The notes: generated by a model not told the origin, from the sequence alone. 64,000 bases of DNA from Capilliphycus salinus (GCF_047276495.1 NZ_CP178543.1:7564001-7628000); one strand, 5' to 3'; shown: positions 52,195 to 61,667, numbered from the stretch's first letter. Program-made: numbers and translations.

Positions 52195-52986
52195 TTAACG
52201 CCTGTGAGTTAGCAATTGTTTGGTTTTTGCCAATTTGACCCAACCGGGATATTCTGTCATCAATAAATCATAAAGTTGTTGATCGCCAATTGACTCGGGG
52301 TCTTCTAAACTGAAAAAGTCGGCATTATCAATATAACGACCGCTCATGTTATCCAGTTCTTCTAGAAAGGTAAAATCACTCGCAAACGCTTTGGATAGCC
52401 AACCGAAAAAACCCTCTCCTTTTACATCTTTTCGCGACTTCCCAATTGCCATAAATTGCCAGAAAATTGGTTCAAATGAAGACCACTGAATTTGTTCTTT
52501 TGTCTCGGCTTCATCCATTGTCGCCCCATCGGTGACAAACATTACATAGACGGGTTCATTGGCGGTTAAAGGTTGGTTGCGACTTATTCCTTTTCCCTCG
52601 GGAAAATAGAAATTTCGGATCATTTTAATCGCTTTTCCATAATAAGTTCCGCCTTCGAGCGGATATTCTTTCTGTATATCGGCGATAAAGTTTTTGAAGT
52701 TATAAATGCTCATTTCATCAACGGTATGAGCTTGATTTCCAAATAAGAAAATATCAATCGCCCCATTATCATCAAACTGACATCCTAAAGCCAGGATTTT
52801 TTCCGCCAACCGTTGAATTTTTCCCGATGAATACAGAGAATTCATTGACCCGGAAATATCAAGGCACAGGGCTACTTTTGCTTGGTGATTTGTCAGGTCT
52901 TTCTTTTCTAGCGAAATCTGTGCTTTTTTGGTCAAATATATGAGTTTAGGGGCTTCTTTTTCCAGTTTTTCGAGTGAAATTGCCAT
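52195..52986 (-). CDS. VWA domain protein, TerF-like
   Basis: The 263-aa product has a VWA fold with the MIDAS motif DISGSMNSLYSSG (DxSxS), the middle strand AIDIFLFGNQAHTVDEMSIY, and the later VYVMFVTDGATMDEAETKEQ. It resembles vWA-TerF-like proteins that accompany TerD in stress-response (Ter) clusters. The terD gene lies 260 bp upstream on the same strand, with a MITE-like element between the two. Its role, possibly stress-dependent binding of partners, is an inference. Confidence 0.85.
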   Translation of the reverse strand: MAISLEKLEKEAPKLIYLTKKAQISLEKKDLTNHQAKVALCLDISGSMNSLYSSGKIQRLAEKILALGCQFDDNGAIDIFLFGNQAHTVDEMSIYNFKNFIADIQKEYPLEGGTYYGKAIKMIRNFYFPEGKGISRNQPLTANEPVYVMFVTDGATMDEAETKEQIQWSSFEPIFWQFMAIGKSRKDVKGEGFFGWLSKAFASDFTFLEELDNMSGRYIDNADFFSLEDPESIGDQQLYDLLMTEYPGWVKLAKTKQLLTHRR

Positions 52987-53035
52987 TGTTTTATCCTCGT
53001 TATTATCTGCTAATAAATTGTTAACACCCCATTTG

Positions 53036-53162
53036 ATATGATATCCGGTTGATTAATTCTGTGATCGGGTGGGGCGGGTTTATCTTAATCTCGTAGTAGT
53101 TGTTAAAGATATTATAGAACCCGCCCCTTTGAGCGGATTATTAATTAGTCGGATATCATATA
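53036..53162. mobile_element. MITE-like element, complete copy B (about 127 bp)
   Basis: Terminal repeats are TATGATATCCGGTTGATTAAT (left) and its inverted counterpart ATTAATTAGTCGGATATCAT (right), matching at about 17 of 20 positions. The core GGGGCGGGTTTATC ... AGAACCCGCCCC is the dispersed palindrome. It lies between the VWA gene and terD without altering either. Confidence 0.75.
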
Positions 53163-53182
53163 AATTCTCGTCTGTTTGGGTT

Positions 53183-53222
53183 AAAGAGAAGCTTATTTTT
53201 TTTGAGAAGCTCCTCTTTAATT
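53183..53222. terminator. Hairpin after terD
   Basis: AAAGAGAAGCTTAT and AGAAGCTCCTCTTT are near-perfect inverted repeats separated by a T-rich loop, located 25 bp downstream of the terD stop. On the minus strand a short T run follows. Confidence 0.5.
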
Positions 53223-53246
53223 TCAGTTAATTTTCTTAGATTTTCT

Positions 53247-53819
53247 CTAAGAAGCGTATTTATCTACAAAGTTTTGTAAGCCGGAGTTATAGCCTTCTCC
53301 TACGGCTTGAAATCTCCACTCTCCATCTTTTTTATAAAGCCGACCAAACTCAAGAGCCGTTTCTCGCGAAAAATCTTCTTCGAGTTCATATTTGGCAATT
53401 TCTTGTTGGGTCGTTTCATCGTAAATTCTGATAAAAGAATTGCGAACTTGTCCAAAGTTTTGACGTCTGGTATCGGCTTCGTGTATCGTCACAATAAAGA
53501 TGATTTCTTGAACCGCAGCTTCGACTTTTGTTAAATCAATTTGAATGGTTTCATCATCCCCGCCGCCTTCTCCGGTTCGGCTATCTCCGAGATGTTTAAC
53601 CGAATCATCTGGCGACTGTAAGTTATTGTAGAATACAAAGTATTTTTCGTTAGGAATTTTTCCATTTCCTCCTAACATAAAAACCGAAGCATCCAAGTCA
53701 AACGCTGCACCGGTATCGGTGGCGTTTATATCCCATCCCAAACCTATCCCGGCTGTTTTTAATCCGGGTGCTTCTTTGGAGAGATTGATTCTTTCACCCT
53801 TGCTTAAATTAATTGCCAT
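53247..53819 (-). CDS. TerD family stress protein
   Basis: The 190-aa protein has the TerD core: MAINLSKGERINLSKEAPGL, GLGWDINATDTGAAFDLDAS and SVFMLGGNGKIPNEKYFVFY, and the later calcium-binding-type HLGDSRTGEGGGDDETIQID. TerD proteins bind calcium and act in tolerance to tellurite and other stresses. The protein is full-length. Its partner is probably the VWA protein gene downstream on the same strand. Confidence 0.9.
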   Translation of the reverse strand: MAINLSKGERINLSKEAPGLKTAGIGLGWDINATDTGAAFDLDASVFMLGGNGKIPNEKYFVFYNNLQSPDDSVKHLGDSRTGEGGGDDETIQIDLTKVEAAVQEIIFIVTIHEADTRRQNFGQVRNSFIRIYDETTQQEIAKYELEEDFSRETALEFGRLYKKDGEWRFQAVGEGYNSGLQNFVDKYAS

Positions 53820-54076
53820 AATTGGATGTTAACTCTACTTTTTCATATTGTGGCATATTGAATGACTTAATAGAGCAATTATTAATTTTTGTAATCCGAT
53901 TATTTCCAGAAATAGGTTTTGAATAATCAACAGAAGGATCACGGCTTTTGTTCCGCCCATCTATTGAATTCATTTGATTTCATAAAATTAACTCTATTGT
54001 AGGATGTGTTACCCGGAACTGACACATCCTACCATTTAAAAATTGATGCGTTACGTGTAACTAAACCATCATACCT

Positions 54077-55429
54077 TTAATGTTCAAACCAAGCTTTCAT
54101 TTTTCCGGGGTTTAATAAACCGTGCGGATCGACTTGTTTTTTAAACTCTAATTGTTCAACATTAATCGTTTTCATTCCCCCATCTTCTAAAATATAGGTG
54201 TGAGGATTAAAAATCAAAACCCCGTTATCTTCGTGATAGCGAATAATCTCATTTAACCGTTCTTCGCTGGTAAAACGAACCACTTGTAACGCTGCGGGAA
54301 GCATTTGTCCTTGGGTTCTTAAAAACTCCAAATGCAGCATCACTTCATCCCCAAAATGGTGATAGAAATGTTCTAGGAGTTTGAAGTCGGGATCGGGAGG
54401 AAATAAGGCTTGTAAATAGGTTAAAGACGGGTCGGCGCTGCGGGCGTGTAACGTGGTATGATTCCAAGTATATTCGATAACGGTTGTGCCTTTATTCGCT
54501 TCTTGGGCGGATTTTTGATAGCAAATTTCGCCGTTAAATTGTCGGACTAAATCTTGAAACGGTTCTAAACTTGGTTCGGCAATAATTAACAATGCACAAT
54601 GTTTTCCCTCGGGAATAACCTCTCGAAATGCGGCAAAATAAGAGGGAATGGGCGACGCACAAATACAAATTAATTTTTTGATTATTCCATCGGAATTCCC
54701 CAGGGCTTGACCAAAACGAGCCGAACTCATAAAATCATCAAAGGTAACAATGAGTTCCGCCCAAGGATAGGCGGGGGCGAGGGGAATTTCTAACCCGGTA
54801 ATAATGCCATTTGTACCGTAAGCGTGGTTAACTTTCTGCACATCATCCCCCCTCAATTCTAACACGCGAGGTTCATCTTCCATCGTAACTACACGCACCG
54901 CTTGCAGATTTCCGCGATCGCGTAATTGTCCGTAATTAATAGAACCAATTCCGCCACTTCCGCCCCCAATAAACCCGCCAATAGTTGCGGTTCGATAAGT
55001 TGAGGGAACCATGCGTAATTCCCAACCTTGTTCGCGGGATTGTTTGTCAAAGGCGGCTAATTTTACCCCCGGTTCGACGGAGGTTAATCCGGGTTTTATC
55101 CAGTTGATTTTATTCATTTTGGATAAGTCTAAAACGATTCCGCCTTCTAAGGGGACGCACTGTCCGTAATTTCCGGTTCCCGCCCCCCGAACCGTGAGGG
55201 GAATTTGGTGTTGAACGCAAATTTTTGCGACTTTTAAGACTTCGGTTTCGTTGACGGGACGAACCACTAAATCGGCGATTTTATCTTGTAATAACGGTTG
55301 TAAAATCGGGCTAAAATGATAATAATCTTGGGAGAGTTTGGTCAGTTGGTTGCGATCGCGAATTAATTCGAGTTCGGAGAGTTCGCTACAAATTCCATCC
55401 CAGTCAATGTTTTGCGTGGTTGCGGTCAT
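54077..55429 (-). CDS. FAD-linked oxidase (PCMH/GlcD type)
   Basis: The 450-aa product has a PCMH FAD-binding domain (about 50-230: IPLTVRGAGTGNYGQCVPLE, GGFIGGGSGGIGSINYGQLR) and a C-terminal domain that ends with NVEQLEFKKQVDPHGLLNPG, the typical close of GlcD/lactate oxidases. It should oxidise a 2-hydroxy acid or similar substrate with FAD; the substrate is unknown. It is a single gene; the gap before cphA (cphA is upstream on the same strand) holds the cphA terminator. Confidence 0.88.
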   Translation of the reverse strand: MTATTQNIDWDGICSELSELELIRDRNQLTKLSQDYYHFSPILQPLLQDKIADLVVRPVNETEVLKVAKICVQHQIPLTVRGAGTGNYGQCVPLEGGIVLDLSKMNKINWIKPGLTSVEPGVKLAAFDKQSREQGWELRMVPSTYRTATIGGFIGGGSGGIGSINYGQLRDRGNLQAVRVVTMEDEPRVLELRGDDVQKVNHAYGTNGIITGLEIPLAPAYPWAELIVTFDDFMSSARFGQALGNSDGIIKKLICICASPIPSYFAAFREVIPEGKHCALLIIAEPSLEPFQDLVRQFNGEICYQKSAQEANKGTTVIEYTWNHTTLHARSADPSLTYLQALFPPDPDFKLLEHFYHHFGDEVMLHLEFLRTQGQMLPAALQVVRFTSEERLNEIIRYHEDNGVLIFNPHTYILEDGGMKTINVEQLEFKKQVDPHGLLNPGKMKAWFEH

Positions 55430-55482
55430 AGTATTTTTTCTCTAGAATTTAGATCCTTTCAGAAAATTGTCACTTTTTAATA

Positions 55483-55513
55483 ATAAAAAACATTCGGGGG
55501 GTTTTTACCCCCC
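55483..55513 (-). terminator. Intrinsic terminator of cphA
   Basis: On the minus strand GGGGGGT AAAA ACCCCCC forms a strong stem and the T-rich tail GAATGTTTTTTATT follows. It lies 12 bp after the cphA stop codon. Confidence 0.85.
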
Positions 55514-55524
55514 AACTAAACAGT

Positions 55525-58131
55525 TTACTTCAACAAGGCGATCGCCCGTTTAACACTCTCGGGAAAAATCACCACTAAACTTCCTTCGGAAGCTTCCGCC
55601 AAAGCGGTTTGAATCGCTTGTGTTTCATCCAATATTTCTTTATAATGAAACTGAGGTTTTTCCTGACAAATTCCCTCCCGAATTAAACTCGCCGCTTCTC
55701 CGCGAGGGCGATCGCGTGTATCATCATCTTCTTTGATAATCACCCAATCAAACATCTGAGTCGCTAACCGTCCCAACTCTTTTAAATCCTGATCCCGGCG
55801 ATCGCCAGGACCTCCAATTACGCCAATTCGTTCACCCTCGGACCACTGACTCACAAACTCACCAATCGCTTGATAACCGGCTGGATTGTGAGCATAATCG
55901 ATTAAAACATGAAACTTGCCCAATTCTATCAAATTCATCCGCCCCGGAGTCTGGTCTAAAGAGGCTTGAAACGTTCGCAATCCTGTACTAATATCTTCAA
56001 CACTCACCCCCTGTACATAAGCCGCCAAACTCGCCGCCAAAACATTGGCAATCATAAACGAAACCACCCCCCGCAAAGTACAGGGAACATTTACCATTTG
56101 TTCAACTTGGATGGTATCTTGTCCGTTGCAAAAGGTGAGAAAATCCCCGTCATAAACCGCCGCTATTCCGCCTTTTCGCAGATGTTCTTTAACAATTTTA
56201 TTGTCGGGATTGAGGGTAAAATAAGCCACATTTCCTTTCACCCATTTTGCCATATTTGCCACCAGCGGATCGTCGGCATTCAAGACCGCATAACCGTTAT
56301 CATCCGTCGCCTCGGCCACAACACTTTTCACCTGTGCCATATCTTCGAGGGTGTTAATATCTTCCAACCCCAAATGATCGGCCGCCACATTTAAAACCAC
56401 CCCGACATCAGAGCGGTGAAATCCCAAACCTGACCTTAAAATTCCGCCCCTTGCTGTTTCTAAAACCGCCACTTCAACGGTTGGGTCATTCAGAATTAAT
56501 TGAGCGCTTTGACGTCCGGTATTATCTCCCGATTCTAACAAATATTCTCCGATATAAGTCCCGTCCGTTGTTGTATAACCGATCACTTTTTTGGTTTGTT
56601 TGAAAAGATGAGCGGTCAGACGAGTTGTAGTGGTTTTACCGTTGGTTCCGGTAATCGAAACAATCGGAATTAGACAGGGACAACCGGGGGGATAAAGCAT
56701 CTCTAAAATGGGTGCGGTGACATCGCGAGGTTCTCCTTGAGAGGGCTGTAAGTGCATCCGCAAACCCGGCGCCGCATTCACTTCAATAATCACCCCATCA
56801 ATCTCTTTTAACGGCCGACTAATATCGCTGCAAGTGATATCAATTCCGGCAATATCTAAGCCAATGATTTGGGCGGAACGTTCGGCCATCCAAACCGTTT
56901 CCGGGTGAATTTCATCGGTGCGATCGATGGCAATTCCGCCCGTACTCAGGTTAGCTGTAGCTTTGAGATAACAGATTTCATCTTTGTCTAAAATGCTATC
57001 AAGATAATAACCCTGTTGGGCGAGAATCTCATCGGTATGGCGGTCTATTTCAATGCGAGTCAAAATATTTTCGTGACCGCTTCCGCGACTGGGATGACGG
57101 TTTATATCTTCGATTAATTCCTCAATTGTTGAGCGACCATCCCCAATCACATGGGCGGGAACTCGTTCGGCAACCGCTTCGACTTTACCATTAATCACTA
57201 AGATCCGATAATCTTTTCCTTGATAATATCGTTCGACTAAAATTCCCCCCGCTTTTGATTCTTCTTTGGCTAAATCGTAGGCATTTTCTGCATCTTGCCA
57301 ACTGTTAATATTGAGAGTAATTCCCCGTCCGTGATTGCCATCGAGGGGTTTAATTACAATCGGAAAACCGCCAATGCGATCAATAGCATTTTCCAGTTCA
57401 TCAAAATAATAGATCACTTCTCCGCGAGGGGTCGGTAAACTGGCTTCTTGTAATAAGATTTTGGTGGCTTGTTTGTCGCCGGCAAATTCAATCCCGAGAA
57501 TATTTGTTTGATCCGTTTGGGCGGTTTGAATGCGACGCTGATATTTACCGTAACCCAGTTGTACCACGTGACGAACGGGCAATTCTTGCCAGGGAATCCC
57601 CCGTTTTTCGGCTTGATTGACAATCGCTTCTGTTGTCGGTCCGAGGGCATCTTCGGCTTTAATTTCTTGCAAATCTTCGAGATCAATTTCGAGTTCGGCT
57701 TGCGGATAATAGCCGCGATCGATTATACTTTGACAAATGCGGACCGCCGCCCGTCCCGCATACCGTCCCGCCCGAGAATTTTTATATTCAAATACTACCC
57801 GACAAATTCCCGGCGTCGCCGCAGGGCGAATGCGACCAAAATGAACCGACATTCCCGCTGCGGTTTGCAATTCTAGGGCAACGTGTTGGATAATTTTGGC
57901 GATGGAAACGCCTTCTTGCATCTGTTGCAAAAACCCACCCCGACAACCCCGAGATCCGTGATGTTCCCTCAAACCGGGAAGAAGTTTGACCAGTTCATCG
58001 CAGAAGTCAGACATCTCGGTGGAGAGGCGATCGCTTAGGTCTTCTGCATCGAGTTGCAGGACAATGAGGTTGGGGTGATTGATACTCCAGAAGTTGGGGC
58101 CATACAGCGTTTGGGTTTTGAGGATTTTCAT
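55525..58131 (-). CDS. cphA: Cyanophycin synthetase
   Basis: The 868-aa protein (ATG at 58131, with GGAG at proper spacing; a longer frame reaches 58212) has an N-terminal domain (MKILKTQTLYGPNFWSINH), an ATP-grasp domain (about 220-470, with FPIVIKPLDGNHGRGI and IEVNAAPGLRMHLQPSQG), and a C-terminal Mur-ligase-like domain with GTNGKTTTTRLTAHLF. It polymerises aspartate and arginine into cyanophycin, the nitrogen reserve. The size is normal. The usual partner cphB (cyanophycinase) is not adjacent; the neighbour is a divergent diguanylate cyclase. Confidence 0.96.
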   Translation of the reverse strand: MKILKTQTLYGPNFWSINHPNLIVLQLDAEDLSDRLSTEMSDFCDELVKLLPGLREHHGSRGCRGGFLQQMQEGVSIAKIIQHVALELQTAAGMSVHFGRIRPAATPGICRVVFEYKNSRAGRYAGRAAVRICQSIIDRGYYPQAELEIDLEDLQEIKAEDALGPTTEAIVNQAEKRGIPWQELPVRHVVQLGYGKYQRRIQTAQTDQTNILGIEFAGDKQATKILLQEASLPTPRGEVIYYFDELENAIDRIGGFPIVIKPLDGNHGRGITLNINSWQDAENAYDLAKEESKAGGILVERYYQGKDYRILVINGKVEAVAERVPAHVIGDGRSTIEELIEDINRHPSRGSGHENILTRIEIDRHTDEILAQQGYYLDSILDKDEICYLKATANLSTGGIAIDRTDEIHPETVWMAERSAQIIGLDIAGIDITCSDISRPLKEIDGVIIEVNAAPGLRMHLQPSQGEPRDVTAPILEMLYPPGCPCLIPIVSITGTNGKTTTTRLTAHLFKQTKKVIGYTTTDGTYIGEYLLESGDNTGRQSAQLILNDPTVEVAVLETARGGILRSGLGFHRSDVGVVLNVAADHLGLEDINTLEDMAQVKSVVAEATDDNGYAVLNADDPLVANMAKWVKGNVAYFTLNPDNKIVKEHLRKGGIAAVYDGDFLTFCNGQDTIQVEQMVNVPCTLRGVVSFMIANVLAASLAAYVQGVSVEDISTGLRTFQASLDQTPGRMNLIELGKFHVLIDYAHNPAGYQAIGEFVSQWSEGERIGVIGGPGDRRDQDLKELGRLATQMFDWVIIKEDDDTRDRPRGEAASLIREGICQEKPQFHYKEILDETQAIQTALAEASEGSLVVIFPESVKRAIALLK

Positions 58132-58395
58132 TGCCGTCTCCATAGGGGTAGATGTATCAACACAGGTACAGGCTATCGTTTTTTTTGCGAATATTTCTAC
58201 TGTCTCATACAAGGGAGAGTTTTCGACTTACTTCTGAATAAATGAGACTTGAAGAAGAAATTTTCACATTTTTGTTACCTTTATTCAATTTAATCATTCC
58301 TATAACACTAATTTACGTGAAATTACTGTTTCGTCTCCCGGCTAAAACGCATAACATAGGAAAAGAATCTACATCATATTTTTTTTCATCGATTG

Positions 58396-61170
58396 ATGAA
58401 TTTCTCTATTCTGTTGGTTGCTGCAATTTGGGTTGGTGGAGTTGGTCTCCTCGTTTTAGTGAGCTTAGTATTCAATTTTCCTCTGCTACTCCGTGAATTC
58501 TTGGAAGCCTCCTTCTCTCTAAAACCTTCAATTGCTTTTTCTTTTTTATTGTTCGGTTTTGTTCTTCAATTCCTTCTGATTAAACCTCCGCGACTCCTGT
58601 TTAAACGGGTGGCTCAAGTGGGTACGGTTGCCATTCTTGGCTTGAATGGTTTAACGGTTCTCTACTCGGCGATTAACTGGAATTTTATTTTTGAACACGG
58701 GTTAAGCCCCCAACCGAATTTTTTATTGAGTTTACCTGTTTTTTCAGTCGGCTGTCAACGCTCAACTTGGGAATTAATCGGCTTGGCAATTGGAGTGTTA
58801 TTGCTGATTCATCACACCCCAAAACGAGTTCAAATTGCTCAGGCTCTAACGGGTATTGTACTGGCAATTGAAACCACAAACGCGATCGCGTTTTTATTTT
58901 CCCTTCCCTTCTCAGACTGGGGAGTTTTTTTCTCTAACAACGGTATTCCTCTGGAAACCATAAGCTTTATTTTTCTGGGTTTTGGCATTCTCTGGCTCTA
59001 TCCTCATCGCGGTTTGATGCGAACTTTTACTCATCGTTCTGTTCTGGGAATCCGACCGTATAAATTACTAGGAGCAATCATTTTACTCGTGTTTATTAAG
59101 AAAATCCTACTCGGCTTACAGCCTAGTTTACCATACAATGCTCTTTTTTTAGATGCCTTAGAAACCGTTTTTGAATTTTCGGGTTTTTTGGGGTTCGTGG
59201 GCTGGATGAATAATCGTTCCTACGCGATTTATCTTCGCCGCCAACGTTCGGAACTATACCTCAAACACCATCATCAAAGTCTAGAAAATCAAGTGGCTGA
59301 ATGTACGGCTAAACTCAGCTTAACTCAAACTCAATTTAACGCAATTCTCAACAGTGTCGCGGCTTCTATTGGTTGCTTTCGCTTCTATGAAAATGGGACT
59401 TGGGAAAGGGAATATCATTTGACCGGGTGCGAAGCTTTATTTGGTTATACACCCGAGGAATTAACGCCCTCGGTTTGGGAATCCCGCATTCCCCCGGAAG
59501 ATTTACAAGCGATCTACCAGCAAGCTTTTGAAGCGGTTTCAGCCGAGAAAAGCGTAACCTTAGAATATCGATTTTACCATAAAGATGGTTCTTTAAAATG
59601 GATTTGTGATACGCTCACGTCTCAACGGGATGAGCAAGGCGATTTTTGGCGGGTTTTTGCGGTGGGTTTTGATATTAGCGACCGCAAACAAGCCGAGGCT
59701 GAACTTCAGCAGCGAGAGGAAGATTTTCGAGCCTTGGTAGAAAATTCACCCGATATAATTGCTCGATTTGACCGTCAATTTCGCTTTTCCTATGTGAATC
59801 CTAAAGTTGAAGTTGAAACCGGAATTCCAACTTCTGATTGGATCGGGAAAACAGAAATCGAATTGGGCTTTTCCGAAAAAATTTATCAGCCTTTGCACCG
59901 GACGCTTCAACAAGTGTTTGAAACGGGCGAAGAACAGTTGTATGAAGCTGAATTTCCCTCTGCTGATGGAACATTAAAGTATTGGCAATGTCGGGTCGTT
60001 CCCGAGTTTAACGAGGAAGGAATTGTTGTTTCCGCCTTAAAAGTTTCTCGCGATATCACCGAACAAAAATTAGTTGAAAATGCACTCCGTCAATGTGCCG
60101 AACACGAAAAATTATTAGGAGAAATTACCGATCGCATTCGTCAATCTTTGGAACTCGATCAAATTTTAGCCACCGCAGTAGCAGAAGTGCAGCAAATTCT
60201 GCAAGCGGATCGGGTGTTTATTTATCGGTTTAATTCCGATTGGAGCGGTACAATTGTTACCGAGTCTGTTGTCGCAGGTTTTGAGTCGATTTTAGGCAAA
60301 AGCTGTAAAGATTCCTATTTGGTAGAAACCCGAGGAGAAGTTTTTCGACAGGGAAAGATTCAGGTGGTTGATGATATCTACACCGCCAATTTAACTCCCT
60401 GTCATCGGGGATTACTCCTTCAGCTTGAAATTCGAGCCTCTTTGCTTTTACCCATCTGTATTTTTTCCCCCAATTCTCAGCGAGAAAAGGACTCACAAAT
60501 CGTTTGGGGTTTACTCGGAGTTAACAGTTGTCTTGAACCCCGAAAATGGGAAACCCATGATATTGAATTCCTCAAACGTTTGACCGGAAAATTGGCAATC
60601 GCTGTGCAACAATCCGCCCTCTACGAACAACTGCAAATAGCCAACGAAGAACTTCAATACCTCGCCCATTACGACCAATTAACTGAAGTCGCTAACCGCC
60701 GCTATTTCGACGAATATTTAGAGAAAGAATGGGATCGACTGAAGCGGGAACAAGCGCCTTTATCCTTAATTCTTTGTGATGTTGATTACTTTAAACGTTA
60801 TAATGATACTTACGGTCATCTAGCCGGCGATCGCTGTTTAACACAGGTGGCTCAGGCGATTTCTCGGGGGGTTAAACGTCCGGCGGATTTGGTGGCTCGT
60901 TATGGCGGTGAAGAATTTGTAGTCATTTTACCGAATACAAATGCAGAAGGAGCCGTTGAGGTTGTGCGTCAAATTCAACAAGAAATTCAACAGTTAAATT
61001 TACCCCATTCGACCTCTTTAGCCGCCAAACAGGTGACGCTCACTTTTGGAATTGCTTGGGTTTATCCTTCTTCAGCTTCTTCGACTCAAACTTTAATTGA
61101 TCGAGCCGACCAAGCTCTTTATCAAGCCAAAGATGCCGGACGAAACAGTTATTCTCTCATCGAATTATAA
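58396..61170 (+). CDS. Membrane PAS-PAS-GAF-GGDEF diguanylate cyclase
   Basis: The 924-aa protein (ATG at 58396; the base before is an in-frame TTG) has seven or eight membrane segments (about 1-280), two PAS domains (about 310-430 and 440-560), a GAF domain (about 580-750) and a GGDEF domain (about 760-925). The catalytic site is YGGEEFVVILP and an RxxD inhibitory site (RPAD) lies five residues before, so it should make cyclic-di-GMP and be product-inhibited. The PAS and GAF domains suggest light, redox or ligand sensing. It is divergent from cphA with about 265 bp between starts. Confidence 0.92.
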   Translation: MNFSILLVAAIWVGGVGLLVLVSLVFNFPLLLREFLEASFSLKPSIAFSFLLFGFVLQFLLIKPPRLLFKRVAQVGTVAILGLNGLTVLYSAINWNFIFEHGLSPQPNFLLSLPVFSVGCQRSTWELIGLAIGVLLLIHHTPKRVQIAQALTGIVLAIETTNAIAFLFSLPFSDWGVFFSNNGIPLETISFIFLGFGILWLYPHRGLMRTFTHRSVLGIRPYKLLGAIILLVFIKKILLGLQPSLPYNALFLDALETVFEFSGFLGFVGWMNNRSYAIYLRRQRSELYLKHHHQSLENQVAECTAKLSLTQTQFNAILNSVAASIGCFRFYENGTWEREYHLTGCEALFGYTPEELTPSVWESRIPPEDLQAIYQQAFEAVSAEKSVTLEYRFYHKDGSLKWICDTLTSQRDEQGDFWRVFAVGFDISDRKQAEAELQQREEDFRALVENSPDIIARFDRQFRFSYVNPKVEVETGIPTSDWIGKTEIELGFSEKIYQPLHRTLQQVFETGEEQLYEAEFPSADGTLKYWQCRVVPEFNEEGIVVSALKVSRDITEQKLVENALRQCAEHEKLLGEITDRIRQSLELDQILATAVAEVQQILQADRVFIYRFNSDWSGTIVTESVVAGFESILGKSCKDSYLVETRGEVFRQGKIQVVDDIYTANLTPCHRGLLLQLEIRASLLLPICIFSPNSQREKDSQIVWGLLGVNSCLEPRKWETHDIEFLKRLTGKLAIAVQQSALYEQLQIANEELQYLAHYDQLTEVANRRYFDEYLEKEWDRLKREQAPLSLILCDVDYFKRYNDTYGHLAGDRCLTQVAQAISRGVKRPADLVARYGGEEFVVILPNTNAEGAVEVVRQIQQEIQQLNLPHSTSLAAKQVTLTFGIAWVYPSSASSTQTLIDRADQALYQAKDAGRNSYSLIEL

Positions 61171-61312
61171 AGACTGTTCAGAGTAATTCTGAACCAATCT
61201 TAAGGAATTCTCTCTTTTTCTTAAAAGTGAAGGATGGGTTTTTAAGTTCTTTTTGGGAGAATAAAAACAAGCTTCAACGAGCATTTCAATCCAGGAAAAA
61301 GGAAGAATTATT

Positions 61313-61486
61313 ATGAAAAAAATTGGGATTTTTAAAACCGATAAAAAACGATTTGGAGACGTTGACCCGGAAGGCGAAGACGGGAATGGACGGAACCTTA
61401 AAAACCGAGTTCTCAGAATCGCCAAAGCGGGGATAACAGCGATCGCTATGGCGGCGAATACCAGAAATTTCATCACTTGGGTTTGA
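61313..61486 (+). CDS. Small protein of 57 codons
   Basis: A frame runs from the ATG at 61313 to the TGA at 61484-61486, with a GGAAG ribosome-binding site seven bases upstream. The product (MKKIGIFKTDKKRFGDVDPE ... ITAIAMAANTRNFITWV) is basic at the start, has an acidic Gly/Asp stretch (GDVDPEGEDGNG) and ends with an amphipathic helix. It has no cysteine and no classical signal peptide. A 103-codon frame covers the opposite strand, but lacks a ribosome-binding site. Function and relatives are unknown. Confidence 0.45.
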   Translation: MKKIGIFKTDKKRFGDVDPEGEDGNGRNLKNRVLRIAKAGITAIAMAANTRNFITWV

Positions 61487-61598
61487 ATACCTCACTAAAG
61501 ACTTCTATTTCTAGTTTAGAGAGGAACATTCGCCAACTGTAACCGTAAGATGAGGGAAATTGAGCGAAGTTGAATTGAGAAAATTACCTCCAAAGATA

Positions 61599-61666
61599 GA
61601 TGACGAGAGTTCAAAATTCAAACATCAAATCCAAGATTTAAAAGAATGAACTTTGAACTCGTCATC
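61599..61666. terminator. Inverted repeat after glgA
   Basis: GATGACGAGAGTTCAAA (61599-61615) and TTTGAACTCGTCATC (61652-61666) are inverted repeats with a two-base bulge, immediately downstream of the glgA stop on its strand. It is a possible terminator. Confidence 0.5.
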
Positions 61667-61667
61667 A

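Noticed and set aside
58242..58496. An 84-codon frame before the GGDEF gene
   Set aside because: It overlaps the GGDEF start in another frame; no motif or homology pattern is visible.
61165..61476. A 103-codon frame on the minus strand with a hydrophobic N-terminus
   Set aside because: It overlaps the end of the GGDEF gene and the opposite-strand 57-codon gene, has no ribosome-binding site, and its C-terminal half looks random.
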